Notes: generated by a model from the letters alone, not told the origin. DNA of 64,000 nt from Oceanispirochaeta crateris (GCF_008329965.1 NZ_CP036150.1:1984001-2048000); one strand, 5' to 3'; shown: positions 45,383 through 54,901, counted from the stretch's first letter. Translations and numbers: made by a program.

Positions 45383-47632
45383 TTATTCGGGTCGCTGGGA
45401 TGACTTGATTCTCTGTATCTGACTGGAATACTCACGATTCAGCTGGAAGCTAAAGTACAGCCCCGCCAGAGCCAAACTAGCACTGATGCTCCGCTTACGA
45501 AAACCTCTGATCTCCTGCCTGAGGAATTCATGGGGCTCCAATAGTTTTATATCCTTACACTTTGACCTGCTGAAAGACCAGATGCCATAAAAATCTTCCA
45601 CCTTACAGAGCTTTTCAAGCTCCTCATACTCGGCGTCACTAATACCAAAATCCATAAGGTCCTCAATAAGAGATTGAAACCCCGCCTGTACACCCAAATT
45701 CAGTTCGAAGAAATAATCCTCAATGGATGGTTTAAAACCTGCCCGGGTAGAACCAATGACCAGCAGACTCTGCTGAAAACGGTAGGAGGGAATCTCCTTC
45801 AATAGCCTGAAGATTTTGGACCAGTAGGCGCCGTTTTGCTCCATCATGCTCAGGGCTATGATAAAATTTAGTGAACTCCTCACTTCCAAAGCCCCACTGT
45901 CCAACAGTTCATGAATCTGTTCAAGACATGAAAAATCGCCCACCCTTGCCATAGACTTAGCGGCAACAGATTTAATATAAGGATTTGAATCCCTGAAAAT
46001 TCGCCTCAAAGTATTTTTAGTTTGCTGGCCACCATAGGCACCCAGTGCAAAGATGGCACTCTGCCTCCACCAGGAATAAGGGTCTAAAGCTTCAGAAATA
46101 AGATCCTCTTCCAACTCTGGACGTGGATTTGAAAAGAGCGATCGGAGAATCATCTCCTTATCCCTCAAACCGGGTTGTTTCATCCTGGTCTGTATCTCCC
46201 TTGTTGCCAAATGAGTCGGGTCAGCTTCAAGCTCGATGAGGATCATTTCTGTTTGAGTAGAACTATTGCTTTTTTTGAGTTTTTCAAGTCTCTGAATGGT
46301 CTTCAACTTATCGGGATGTATAAAAAGATCCAGAAACTGTGTGGCAGGGAGGCTGCCCTTCTCTTTCAAAAGAACCGCAAAGACGACATTGGCAAGAGAG
46401 GCCAGGGCCATGAGAAGAAATGTCAGGCTGTACTCATGAATGACTTCTGTTTTCAACAAAGAGGAAAGATCTGCTAAATATCCTCCGGCCATACCAATAA
46501 ACAGGGAATAAAAAGAAAATATAACGGCCAGGGCACCAGTAAAACCAATCCTGTCATCTCCGGGAATAGAATTGATTATGAGTCTGTCCAAAAGAAGACG
46601 GTTCAATCCTAAAAATGCCATAGAAAAGACACCTAAAACAAAAAAGAGAAGAACCGGAAGACTTGTAGGAGCAATCACCCAGAAAAGAGAAAGAAGGAGG
46701 ATGACCAGATTGCAGAGTATAAGCAAGGGTTTACTGCCAAAGCGGTCCAGATAAGGACGGATAAAGCGACTTGATATTATGACACCAGCAAAATTTAGAG
46801 TCGTAAAGATGAAAATAAGGTTCGATGGAACTCCCAGTATCCGCCTCAGAAAAGGTACGGTAAAACCGAAGAGAACAAGGAGAGACATACCGGAACAGTA
46901 CAGTAGAATCAAGGTCCTGTGCTGAGGATCTGTGAGGTACCCACGGAAGGAGGCGAAAGCCTCTTTGAAGCTCTTACCCTGAATAGTCTGCCGAACTGGA
47001 ATCCTGGTGATGGACAGGGAAGCGGCCGTATTGAGGAGGATTCCCAAAATCAGCAGACAAAAGATACCTTCTAACTCACGGGAGCCAAACCAGGTCAGAG
47101 TAGAAAAACTAAAAAGCCTGGAAAGGGTCATGGAGGCGTAAAGTATGGTTATAACCTGAGATGAAAAACGTCCCCGCTCCGAGGGTTTAGTGATATACCC
47201 CTGAAGGACATGGTTCATGGGATAGGCCATATTACGAAGAAGACAGTAGAAGGTATAAATTCCTATAATAAGCCAAACGGCCCCTTCTCCACCGATGAGA
47301 GGTGCAAAGCCATAGGCAAGGCTGACAGCACCCCTAAGAAGCCAGGCAATGAAAAAAAGCTTGATGATTTTCAAATTTCGAAATAGAAGAGGTACGAAGA
47401 AGACAATGAGACCGGTTAGATAGACGGCAGATGAAATATATCCCAACTGCATATTGCCTGCGCCGTAATTCATGGCCAGTAAATATATGATGGTTTCAGC
47501 TAAAAAGCTGTAGCCTAAGCCGTTTACAAATGTATAAAGGAGATAACTTCTGCGTCCCTTCTCCTTCTCTCTACGTGAAAGAAAATCCATTGACTGCCCT
47601 ACCAGATCCTTTGCGGAATTTTTACACGTCAT
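45383..47632 (-). CDS. MFS transporter fused to a C-terminal HEAT-repeat domain
   Basis: About 749 residues. Residues roughly 35-420 are a 12-helix major facilitator domain (NGLGYSFLAETIIYLLAMNY opening). Residues about 440-700 are soluble and alpha-helical with HEAT-like repeats: PYSWWRQSAIFALGAYGGQQ, NPYIKSVAAKSMARVGDFSC, ALEVRSSLNFIIALSMMEQN. Such repeats usually bind proteins. The transported substrate is unknown. The start is ATG 47630-47632 with AGGGA about 12 bases upstream; a later in-frame Met is possible. Confidence 0.82.
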   Translation of the reverse strand: MTCKNSAKDLVGQSMDFLSRREKEKGRRSYLLYTFVNGLGYSFLAETIIYLLAMNYGAGNMQLGYISSAVYLTGLIVFFVPLLFRNLKIIKLFFIAWLLRGAVSLAYGFAPLIGGEGAVWLIIGIYTFYCLLRNMAYPMNHVLQGYITKPSERGRFSSQVITILYASMTLSRLFSFSTLTWFGSRELEGIFCLLILGILLNTAASLSITRIPVRQTIQGKSFKEAFASFRGYLTDPQHRTLILLYCSGMSLLVLFGFTVPFLRRILGVPSNLIFIFTTLNFAGVIISSRFIRPYLDRFGSKPLLILCNLVILLLSLFWVIAPTSLPVLLFFVLGVFSMAFLGLNRLLLDRLIINSIPGDDRIGFTGALAVIFSFYSLFIGMAGGYLADLSSLLKTEVIHEYSLTFLLMALASLANVVFAVLLKEKGSLPATQFLDLFIHPDKLKTIQRLEKLKKSNSSTQTEMILIELEADPTHLATREIQTRMKQPGLRDKEMILRSLFSNPRPELEEDLISEALDPYSWWRQSAIFALGAYGGQQTKNTLRRIFRDSNPYIKSVAAKSMARVGDFSCLEQIHELLDSGALEVRSSLNFIIALSMMEQNGAYWSKIFRLLKEIPSYRFQQSLLVIGSTRAGFKPSIEDYFFELNLGVQAGFQSLIEDLMDFGISDAEYEELEKLCKVEDFYGIWSFSRSKCKDIKLLEPHEFLRQEIRGFRKRSISASLALAGLYFSFQLNREYSSQIQRIKSSQRPE

Positions 47633-47960
47633 TGTGTTGCATTCCCTAAGTAATGACAAGATAAAAGATGAAATTATCAAACACGGAAGAACTTAAGCGA
47701 CTGCCAATGGGTTATGATCCGGCCCCGCTAAAGTGATCTCATTTCTCATTACTAAGCTGTCGTCAGAGAGTGCTCTTTTTGTCATCCATGCTGATTTTTT
47801 GTGTACATAATGCACCCCAGCTAAGATTTTAAGGCTCTCAAGCAGTTTTCCTACAATTCAACTAAAACTACAGTAATAAAGTTTTACTTCATAAATTGGA
47901 CATTTTTAAACCTCTTTTGTTTGGTCTTTAGTTAGACAAAAAAGATATAGTAATTAATTG

Positions 47961-47990
47961 TTGACTTATGGGATATTGGGGGTTTAGAAT
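47961..47990 (+). promoter_or_regulatory. Promoter of the TRAP/GntR/transketolase operon
   Basis: TTGACT (47961-47966) and TAGAAT (47985-47990) with an 18-base spacer, about 55 bases before the dctP start. The region 47633-47960 shows no gene. Confidence 0.7.
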
Positions 47991-47991
47991 A

Positions 47992-48004
47992 ATTGTCAAA
48001 CAAT
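47992..48004. promoter_or_regulatory. GntR-like operator at the TRAP operon promoter
   Basis: ATTGTCAAACAAT, arms ATTGT and ACAAT around CAA, immediately after the -10 box. The GT-N3-AC layout fits FCD-type GntR regulators such as the one encoded at 50907-51611 in this operon. Confidence 0.65.
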
Positions 48005-48044
48005 CTGGCAATAAAAGCTAGATGTACTTTTAAAGGAGAAGAAT

Positions 48045-49055
48045 ATGAAAAAAGGGTTATTAATCATCGCATTAGTTTCTTTGGTTTTGGTTGTGTTGCC
48101 TGCTCAGGGTGGTACTGAGAAAGATGGTGTTATAGAATTTAAAATTGTGGGTAACAACGCTTCTACATTAGTAACTGAGGCTGCTAAAAAGATGGCAAAA
48201 GAAATTGAAGAAAAATCAAATGGTCAATTAAAACCTATTTTATATCTAGAAGGTCAGTTAGGTGATAATGATGAAGATCTTTGTACCGGATTATCTGATG
48301 GAAACTATGAAATGTTAATTAATCCAGAGATGCTATTTAACTGGGCTGTTCCAGAATGGATGGAATTATTTAATATGGCATTCATTTTTGATAGCCAAGA
48401 TCATTTACAAGCTTTTTGGAAAAGCGATGTGGGTGCACAATTAGCTCAGGATTTACTCAATAAATTTGATGTAAAAGCTTATATCAATACGATCGCATTA
48501 CGTGGACCTCGATATCTTACAGCTAATGTTCCTGTAAAAAACGTTGCTGACATGGCTGGAATGAAACTTCGAACTCCTAACAATGCTGGCGTTATTGCTT
48601 CTTGGAAAGCTACTGGTGCAAATGTTACACCTGTTGCTTGGGGTGAATTATATGGAGCTTTACAAAACGGTATTGTAAGTGCTCAAGAAAACCCACTTGC
48701 CAACATCGACCAAGCAGGTATGTACCAAGTACAAGACTACTTGATGCAGACAGAACACCAGTATACTAACTATTTTGTCTATATGTCCAATGGTTGGTGG
48801 TCAACATTAAATGCAGACCAACAGCAAATTATTGGGACTGCGATCGATAATGCTTTTACATGGCACAACGAACAAGTGAATGCTGAAGATAAGAAATTAC
48901 TTGCAAAATTTATCGAAAAAGGGATGAATTTTATTCCTAAAAATGAAATTGATATCCAATCATTCAAAGATGCAATAATCCCAGTTCTACTTGAGAAAAA
49001 TAAAGATTTATATCCAGAGGGTGCATACGAGAAGATTAGTCAACTAAGTAAATAA
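48045..49055 (+). CDS. dctP: TRAP transporter substrate-binding protein (DctP family)
   Basis: 336 residues. The signal peptide is LLIIALVSLVLVVLPAQGG. The mature part shows KKMAKEIEEKSNGQLKPILY, the family LRTPNNAGVIASWKATGANV segment with the carboxylate-binding Arg, VTPVAWGELYGALQNGIVSA and QENPL. It binds an organic or sugar acid in the periplasm. The ATG follows AAAGGAGAAG. Codons are strongly A/T-ending, unlike the genes to the left. Confidence 0.93.
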   Translation: MKKGLLIIALVSLVLVVLPAQGGTEKDGVIEFKIVGNNASTLVTEAAKKMAKEIEEKSNGQLKPILYLEGQLGDNDEDLCTGLSDGNYEMLINPEMLFNWAVPEWMELFNMAFIFDSQDHLQAFWKSDVGAQLAQDLLNKFDVKAYINTIALRGPRYLTANVPVKNVADMAGMKLRTPNNAGVIASWKATGANVTPVAWGELYGALQNGIVSAQENPLANIDQAGMYQVQDYLMQTEHQYTNYFVYMSNGWWSTLNADQQQIIGTAIDNAFTWHNEQVNAEDKKLLAKFIEKGMNFIPKNEIDIQSFKDAIIPVLLEKNKDLYPEGAYEKISQLSK

Positions 49056-49087
49056 TCAAGAATCAGAAGGTTAAGGGAGGGGGAGAG

Positions 49088-49615
49088 TTGTTTAATACAT
49101 TGACATCCATTATTTCAAACTTAGCAAATGTGCTAGAAAAAATAGTTAAATATATTGCGATGACAGTAGTGATAATTCTTTTGTGTACTATTTTTTTTCA
49201 GGTAGCACGAAGAGTCATCACAGGGAAATCTTATACGGAAATAGAAGAGTTCTCAATTGTTATGGCAGCATGGTTAGGCTTTTTCGCTATTGCCTATGCA
49301 ACAAGGAAAAAAGTTCATGTTAGAATTGATGTATTTTCAAAGAAACTCTCCTTTTTTTCTCAAAAAGTATTAAGTATAGTTATTAATGCTGTCACACTAT
49401 ATGCCTCAATCGATTTGGTCGGTTTCGGATGGAAATTGATGCTAAAGAAAGCACAAATTCCCCTTGCAATTCTCCCAACGAATGCTGGCTGGTGGTATCT
49501 CGCATTCCCTCTAGGTATGGCCTGTACAAGTTTTTTCTTATTAGATCAGTTTTTACAAGAGATACAGAACTTTAAAGAACCAAAAAGTAAAATAGAAGAT
49601 AGAGGGCAAGCATAA
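49088..49615 (+). CDS. dctQ: TRAP transporter small permease (DctQ family)
   Basis: 175 residues with four membrane helices. EEFSIVMAAWLGFFAIAYAT and VHVRIDVF are typical of DctQ. The start is TTG 49088, four bases after GGAGGGGG; no ATG fits. Its stop overlaps the dctM start (TAATG). It holds the large permease and docks the binding protein. Confidence 0.9.
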   Translation: MFNTLTSIISNLANVLEKIVKYIAMTVVIILLCTIFFQVARRVITGKSYTEIEEFSIVMAAWLGFFAIAYATRKKVHVRIDVFSKKLSFFSQKVLSIVINAVTLYASIDLVGFGWKLMLKKAQIPLAILPTNAGWWYLAFPLGMACTSFFLLDQFLQEIQNFKEPKSKIEDRGQA

Positions 49616-50895
49616 TGTGGGTTGTTATTTGTTTCTTAGTGATGATTGCAATTGGAGTACCTGTAGGGTATTCAATGATTTTGACAGCATTCATCTTTGT
49701 AAAAATTACAGGGGCAGTGACAATGTCTTTTGTTCCTACTGCAATGATAAGTGGAGTTTCATCGTATACAATGCTCGCGATTCCTTTTTTCATGCTAGTT
49801 GGTGAATTGATGAATAATAGTGGTATTACGAAAAGGATTTTTTCCTTTGCAGATGCTTCAGTTGGTCATATAACAGGTGGCTTAGGACATGTAAATGTAT
49901 TATCTAGTATGATTTTTTCTGGCATGTCAGGGGCAGCTGTTGCAGATGTAGCTGGGTTAGGTGCAATTGAAATTAAAGCTATGAAGGATCAAGGTTTTGA
50001 TGCTGAGTTTGCTGTTGGAATAACAGCAGCTTCGTCAATTATAGGGCCGATAATTCCACCTAGCAGTCCTATGGTTCTCTTTGGAATTGCAGCTGGAATT
50101 TCAATAGGTGGTCTATTCATGGGGGGCATCACTGTTGGTGTTATCATGGGACTACTTATGATGCTAACAGTATTCTTGATTGCCCGCAAAAGAAATTATC
50201 CGAAACATGAAAGATATCCACTTAACACCCGATTTAGATCATTCATTGTGGCATTACCTGCTTTATTAGCGCCAGTTATTCTCATAGGGGGAATATTTTC
50301 AGGGTACTTTACTCCAACAGAAGCAGCTTCTGTTGCTGCATTCTACTCTCTTCTTATTGGGATTTTTGTTTATAAAGATTTTAAGATAAAAAACTTACCT
50401 AAAGTATTACTCGCCAGTATCGAAAACTTGGGAATGGTAATGTTACTGATGGCTTCTGGTAAACTATTTGCCTGGGTATTGGGAATGGAAAAAATAGCAG
50501 AATTAGCTGCTAGTGGTATATTTACCCTCACGAACAACCCTTATGTAATTTTACTTTTAATGAACTTGATATTGTTATTTATGGGTACTTTTATGGAGAC
50601 GAATGCGAGCATCTTTATTCTGACACCAATTCTATTGCCAATAGCTAATTCGATTGGAATTCACCCAATTCAGTTTGGAGTTATTTTCATTTTTTCTTTA
50701 ATGATTGGTCTACTTACCCCTCCAATGGCAATTTGTCTATTTTTAACATCAAAGATTGGAGGTATATCATTTAATAGTGCTTTTAAAGCTGTTAAACCTT
50801 ATTATATAGGATTATTAATAGTTTTAGCCTTAATAAATATCTTCCCAGAGATTACTTTATTCGTTCCTAAGCTATTATTAGGGAGTTCTTTCTAA
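49615..50895 (+). CDS. dctM: TRAP transporter large permease (DctM family)
   Basis: 426 residues, about 12 helices. VPTAMISGVSSYTMLAIPFF, GMSGAAVADVAGLGAIEIKA, IGPIIPPSSPMVLFGIAAG and GLLTPPMAICLFLTSKIGG are DctM signatures. It is the sodium-coupled translocation subunit. The start overlaps the dctQ stop by one base. Confidence 0.95.
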   Translation: MWVVICFLVMIAIGVPVGYSMILTAFIFVKITGAVTMSFVPTAMISGVSSYTMLAIPFFMLVGELMNNSGITKRIFSFADASVGHITGGLGHVNVLSSMIFSGMSGAAVADVAGLGAIEIKAMKDQGFDAEFAVGITAASSIIGPIIPPSSPMVLFGIAAGISIGGLFMGGITVGVIMGLLMMLTVFLIARKRNYPKHERYPLNTRFRSFIVALPALLAPVILIGGIFSGYFTPTEAASVAAFYSLLIGIFVYKDFKIKNLPKVLLASIENLGMVMLLMASGKLFAWVLGMEKIAELAASGIFTLTNNPYVILLLMNLILLFMGTFMETNASIFILTPILLPIANSIGIHPIQFGVIFIFSLMIGLLTPPMAICLFLTSKIGGISFNSAFKAVKPYYIGLLIVLALINIFPEITLFVPKLLLGSSF

Positions 50896-50906
50896 GGGGA
50901 AAAAAT

Positions 50907-51611
50907 ATGAAAAAAGTGCAAAGACAATCTGTCGTTGATATGGCATCTGAACAGATTAAAGAATTTCTTGGTGGTGAATCAATCCAAATTGGAGATAAAT
51001 TACCAACAGAGTATGATATGTGTAACAGATTAAATGTAAGTCGCCCAACACTACGTGAAGTGTATCGTAAATTACAATCACAAGGTTTTCTTGAACTGAA
51101 AAATGGTTATGGTGCTTATGTAAAAAACAAAACAGAAGATATTATTCAACAAACAACTAACTGGTTTCGAGCTCATGATGCACAGATGCACAACTACTTG
51201 GAGGTTCGTTTATATTTGGATCCTCTCGCTGCAAAACTTGCTGCAAAAAATCGGACAGAGACAGATGTACTTCTTTTAAAAAAACTATTACAGGATTTTG
51301 AAGAGAGCTATCGGGTAAATGATAATAAAAATATGGCAGAATATGATGCAAAATTTCATAAGGCTATTGTTGATATAACTGATAATGATCTTCTTGTCAC
51401 ATTAGTAACTATTGTAAATTATTATTTTGAACAATTACGAACAACAAGTTTTTCTCTACAAAAGAATGCTGAAAATGCCTTAGAGCCACATAGAAAAATA
51501 ATTGAAGCTATTGAGAAAGGTGATTTACAACTTGCTGAAGATGAAAGCATTAGACATATATGTAAAGCAATTAAAGATTTATGTGGGGAAGACTCCTCTC
51601 TATTTATCTAA
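50907..51611 (+). CDS. GntR-family regulator, FCD (FadR C-terminal) type
   Basis: 234 residues. The winged helix is QIGDKLPTEYDMCNRLNVSR followed by PTLREVYRKLQSQGFLELKN and GYGAYV. The FCD domain follows, with Asp/His metal residues in AEYDAKFHKAIVDI, LEPHRKIIEAI and SIRHICKAI. FCD regulators sense organic or sugar acids. Embedded between dctM and the transketolase genes, it most likely represses the operon through the operator at 47992-48004; the related TTGT/ACA half-sites at 35384 and 35456 may also be targets. Confidence 0.9.
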   Translation: MKKVQRQSVVDMASEQIKEFLGGESIQIGDKLPTEYDMCNRLNVSRPTLREVYRKLQSQGFLELKNGYGAYVKNKTEDIIQQTTNWFRAHDAQMHNYLEVRLYLDPLAAKLAAKNRTETDVLLLKKLLQDFEESYRVNDNKNMAEYDAKFHKAIVDITDNDLLVTLVTIVNYYFEQLRTTSFSLQKNAENALEPHRKIIEAIEKGDLQLAEDESIRHICKAIKDLCGEDSSLFI

Positions 51612-51632
51612 AATACAAAGGAATATTATAAT

Positions 51633-52442
51633 ATGATATCTCTAAACAAGAAGTGTACAGACATTAGGGTAGAAGTTCTTCGCATGCTTAATGAATCAAA
51701 AAGTGGTCACTCTGGTGGTTCTTTATCTGCGGTTGAATTAATAGCCGGAGCTTACTATCAGGCTCTGACGATAACAGTAGAGAATTGCACCGATGCCAAT
51801 CGAGATCGCTTTGTTCTCAGTAAGGGACATGCCGCACCAGTTCTCTATTCAATACTTGCAGACAAAGGGTTTTTTCCAAAAGAGGAGCTATATACTCTTC
51901 GAAAACTACATAGCAGACTGCAAGGGCATCCAGATTCAAAGAAACTTCCCGGAATTGAAGCTGCTACAGGTTCATTAGGTCAGGGATGTTCAATTGCAGT
52001 TGGAATGGCAATGGCCGCTAAATCTCAAAAGAAAAGTTTAAAGGTTTTTACTCTGCTTGGTGATGGAGAGCTTCAAGAGGGCGTTGTATGGGAAGCGTGC
52101 ATGGCAGCTTCAGCATATAAATTAGATAATTTAACCTTAATCGTTGATGTAAATGGGCTACAGCTTGATGGTCCTTGTGATCAAATTCTTCCTATGGGAA
52201 ATTTAGCTGATAAATTTAGTTCATTCGGTTTTAATGTGATTGAAGTAGAAGATGGAAATAATATCAAACAGGTCTTAGCCGCATATGCACAACCACCAGT
52301 TATGGGAATACCCACATGTATTCTTGCACATACGATTAAGGGTAAAGGAGTCTCTTTTATTGAGAATCAAGTTGGTTGGCACGGTAAAGTTCCTAATGAC
52401 AAAGAGTTAGAGCTAGCTATTATTGAATTGCAGGAGAATTAA
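51633..52442 (+). CDS. Transketolase, N-terminal subunit (second copy)
   Basis: 269 residues. SGHSGGSLSAVELIAG, DRFVLSKGHAAPVLYSIL, GSLGQGCSIAVGMAMAAK and GDGELQEGVVWEACM with VDVNGLQ form the TPP-binding half. It is a clear relative of the subunit at 28930-29763 but considerably diverged and with A/T-rich codons. It is co-transcribed with the TRAP transporter and GntR regulator, which ties two-carbon transfer to catabolism of the imported acid. ATG with AAGGA nine bases upstream. Confidence 0.92.
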   Translation: MISLNKKCTDIRVEVLRMLNESKSGHSGGSLSAVELIAGAYYQALTITVENCTDANRDRFVLSKGHAAPVLYSILADKGFFPKEELYTLRKLHSRLQGHPDSKKLPGIEAATGSLGQGCSIAVGMAMAAKSQKKSLKVFTLLGDGELQEGVVWEACMAASAYKLDNLTLIVDVNGLQLDGPCDQILPMGNLADKFSSFGFNVIEVEDGNNIKQVLAAYAQPPVMGIPTCILAHTIKGKGVSFIENQVGWHGKVPNDKELELAIIELQEN

Positions 52443-52444
52443 AA

Positions 52445-53374
52445 ATGAAAGATAAAAAAATGATAAGAGCAGCATATGGGGAAGCGTTGGTAAAATTAGG
52501 GCAAATGAACAAAAACGTTGTTGTTTTAGATGCGGACTTATCTCATGCAACAATGACAAATAAGTTCGCTGAGAAATTTCCTGAAAGATTTTTCAATATA
52601 GGGATTGCTGAAGCCAATATGATGAATATTTCAGCAGGTATGTCTACTATGGGATATATTCCATTTTGCAGTACTTTTGCACTATTTGGTACTGGCCGGG
52701 CATATGAACAAATTCGAAATAGCATAGCTTATCCAAATTTTAATGTAAAAATATGTTGTACTCACGCTGGAGTTAGTGTTGGTGAAGATGGAGGAAGCCA
52801 TCAAGCGATTGAAGATATTGCTTTGATGAGAGTTATTCCAAATATGACTATTGTCGTTCCTTGTGACGCCAATGAAACAAAAAAAGCAGTCAATGCGATA
52901 TCAGAGTGTCATGGACCAACTTACTTACGACTTGCTAGATCCCCAAGTACAGTTTTTGATCAAGAGAGACCTTTCACATTAGGAAAAGCAAATGTGATGA
53001 AAGAGGGTACAGACATAGTACTGTTTGCATGCGGAATCATGGTTGATGTAGCGTTAGATTGTGCCAATGAACTTAAAAAATCTTTAGGTAAATCGATTGC
53101 AGTCATTAACATTCATACTATCAAACCAATAGATGCTGAATGTGTTCTTTTATATGCCAAAATGTGTAAAAAAGTTGTTACATTAGAAGAACATAGTGTT
53201 ATTGGTGGGCTAGGAGCTGCAGTTGCAGAAGTTCTAATTGGTAAGGGGGATTTCTCATTTAAAAGAATTGGAATCCAAGATAGATTTGGACAATCTGGAA
53301 CACCTGAAGAGTTATTAGCTGAATATGGATTAGACTTAGAGTCCGTTAAAGCTGAAGTAGAAGAGATGCTCTAA
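52445..53374 (+). CDS. Transketolase, C-terminal subunit (second copy)
   Basis: 309 residues, the same length as its paralogue at 28001-28930. The activating Glu is in NIGIAEANMMNISAG. THAGVSVGEDGGSHQAIEDI and TLEEHSVIGGLGAAVAEVLI are conserved blocks. AGGAG precedes the ATG two bases after the partner's stop. No kinase, isomerase or dehydrogenase follows in this operon, so the remaining steps must be encoded elsewhere, possibly in the 27028-35359 cluster. Confidence 0.92.
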   Translation: MKDKKMIRAAYGEALVKLGQMNKNVVVLDADLSHATMTNKFAEKFPERFFNIGIAEANMMNISAGMSTMGYIPFCSTFALFGTGRAYEQIRNSIAYPNFNVKICCTHAGVSVGEDGGSHQAIEDIALMRVIPNMTIVVPCDANETKKAVNAISECHGPTYLRLARSPSTVFDQERPFTLGKANVMKEGTDIVLFACGIMVDVALDCANELKKSLGKSIAVINIHTIKPIDAECVLLYAKMCKKVVTLEEHSVIGGLGAAVAEVLIGKGDFSFKRIGIQDRFGQSGTPEELLAEYGLDLESVKAEVEEML

Positions 53375-53465
53375 GGTTTTTACTGTGAAGGCCATTCTTG
53401 TTCACAACAACTCCTTAAACAAGTTTAATTACAGTATATCTGCGTTTCCTGTACATAAAGACAGA

Positions 53466-53492
53466 CTTTCCCCGCGTAACAGGGAAAGTCCC
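53466..53492 (+). terminator. Hairpin terminator after the transketolase genes
   Basis: GACTTTCCC (53466-53474) and GGGAAAGTC (53484-53492), then CCCTTTAAT. The stem is good and the T-run weak. Confidence 0.6.
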
Positions 53493-53520
53493 TTTAATAG
53501 AATCTCAAACCATGTTTTAT

Positions 53521-53552
53521 GAGCCTGTAAAATTTCCTGTGTAAATGCCTAA
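53521..53552 (+). repeat. Left terminal inverted repeat of the IS256 element
   Basis: GAGCCTGTAAA, then CTGTGTAA and TGCCTAA at matching spacing with the right repeat; about 25 of 32 positions match. Confidence 0.8.
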
Positions 53553-53553
53553 C

Positions 53554-54779
53554 TTATTCATCTGTAAATCGATCTCCATATTCCAACTGAAATCGATTCA
53601 TGGCAGGTTTCCATGCTCTTAGTGGCATAGTCCATTTTTTGGAGGCCTGCTGTATAGCCAAGTATACGATCTTAAATGCAGATTTGTCATTGAAAAAGAT
53701 CTTCCGATTCTTGATCGCTTTTCGAATGACACTGTTCAAAGATTCTATTGCATTAGTGGTATAGATGATTTTCCGGATTTCATCTGGGTAATCATAAATT
53801 GCTATCAGATTTTCCCAATGTCTTTTCCACATTTTACTAATAGAGCCATACTGGCTATCCCACTTTTCAGCAAAATTATTAAGCTCTCTTTCTGCTTCAT
53901 CCAGAGTGATTGATGAGTAGATTGCCTTCAAATCTCTAGCAGCTTCCTTTCGATCCTTGTATGAAACATATTTCAAGGAGTTCTTGACCATATGTACAAT
54001 ACAGAGCTGAATCTTTGTTTTAGGATAGACGGTATTGATAGCTTCAGGAAATCCAGTTAGTCCATCGACACACGCTATAAAGATATCCTGAACACCCCGG
54101 TTCTGGAGCTCTGTCAGCACAGAAAGCCAGAATTTGGCTCCTTCGTTCTCAGAGATCCAGAGCCCCAATAATTCCTTTATACCTTCAGTAGTGATCCCTA
54201 GAGCCAGGTAAACAGCCTTTTTGATGACCCGATTGTCCTGATGTACTTTGACTACGATGCAATCCAGATAAATGATGGGATATAAGCTGTCCAAGGGGCG
54301 GTTCTGCCACTGTTCCACTTCTTCAAGAACAGAATCTGTTACCTGAGAAATAAGGGTATGAGAGACATCTACACCATATAAATCTTTAAGTGTCTCAGCG
54401 ATATCTCTGGTTGTCTGGCCTTTGGCGTAAAGGGTGAGAATCTTCTGATCAAAACCTAGAAGTCTTCTTTGACCTTTCTTAACCATTTGAGGTTCAAACT
54501 CTGAGTCTCTATCCCGAGGTGTTTCTATTTCAAGTTCCCCTGAATCAGTTTTTACTTTCTTTGAATTGTAGCCATTACGGCTATTTTTTTTTTGTGCCCT
54601 TTCCGAGAATGCTTTTCATAACCATGATGATTATCCATTTCAGCATTTAGAGCTTTTTCAATTGTCAGCTTCATCAGCTGGCCAAGAGGATCAGCCAAGT
54701 CTGCCTCGGTCTTAACCCCTTTAGCCAATTCTGTGGCTAACTCATCCAAACGATCTTTGTCTATCATGATACTATTCAT
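53554..54779 (-). pseudogene. IS256-family transposase, frame broken at an A10 run
   Basis: Joined, the two frames make about 408 residues, full family length. Part one (54779-54552) has PLGQLMKLTIEKALNAEMDN and HHGYEKHSRKGHKKK. Part two continues NGYNSKKVKTDSGELEIETP and contains the DDE residues: Asp in YPIIYLDCIVVKVHQ, Asp in IACVDGLTGFPEAI and Glu in NAIESLNSVIRK. The break is at ten T on the plus strand (54584-54593); one extra A, or a -1 slip, restores the frame. It is either inactivated or expressed by slippage. Everything else looks intact. Confidence 0.85.
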
Positions 54780-54814
54780 CCTAACTCCTATTGCCCTTTT
54801 TGGGCTATTCAGAA

Positions 54815-54846
54815 TTAGGCAGTTACACAGTTTTATTTACAGGGTC
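54815..54846 (-). repeat. Right terminal inverted repeat of the IS256 element
   Basis: Read inward on the minus strand it gives GACCCTGTAAA, CTGTGTAA and TGCCTAA, mirroring 53521-53552. Confidence 0.8.
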
Positions 54847-54901
54847 CCATACTGATATTCATCAACATAAAATAGAACCAGCCTGGAAGATGTTGCCTTC
54901 T

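Larger units (their letters stand above)
53521..54846 (-). mobile_element. IS256-family insertion sequence
   Basis: 1326 bp bounded by imperfect terminal inverted repeats and filled by one transposase gene on the minus strand, the usual IS256 layout and length. The outer ends read GAGCCTGTAAA (left) and GACCCTGTAAA (right, complement), typical of this family. No matching 8-bp target duplication is visible (left flank ends CATGTTTT, right flank begins CCATACTG), suggesting an old insertion or flanking rearrangement. It sits between the AT-rich TRAP/transketolase block and a chemoreceptor gene. Confidence 0.85.

Noticed and set aside
53513-54854. Target-site duplication flanking IS256
   Set aside because: The 8 bases on each side (CATGTTTT and CCATACTG) do not match; only CCAT is shared nearby.
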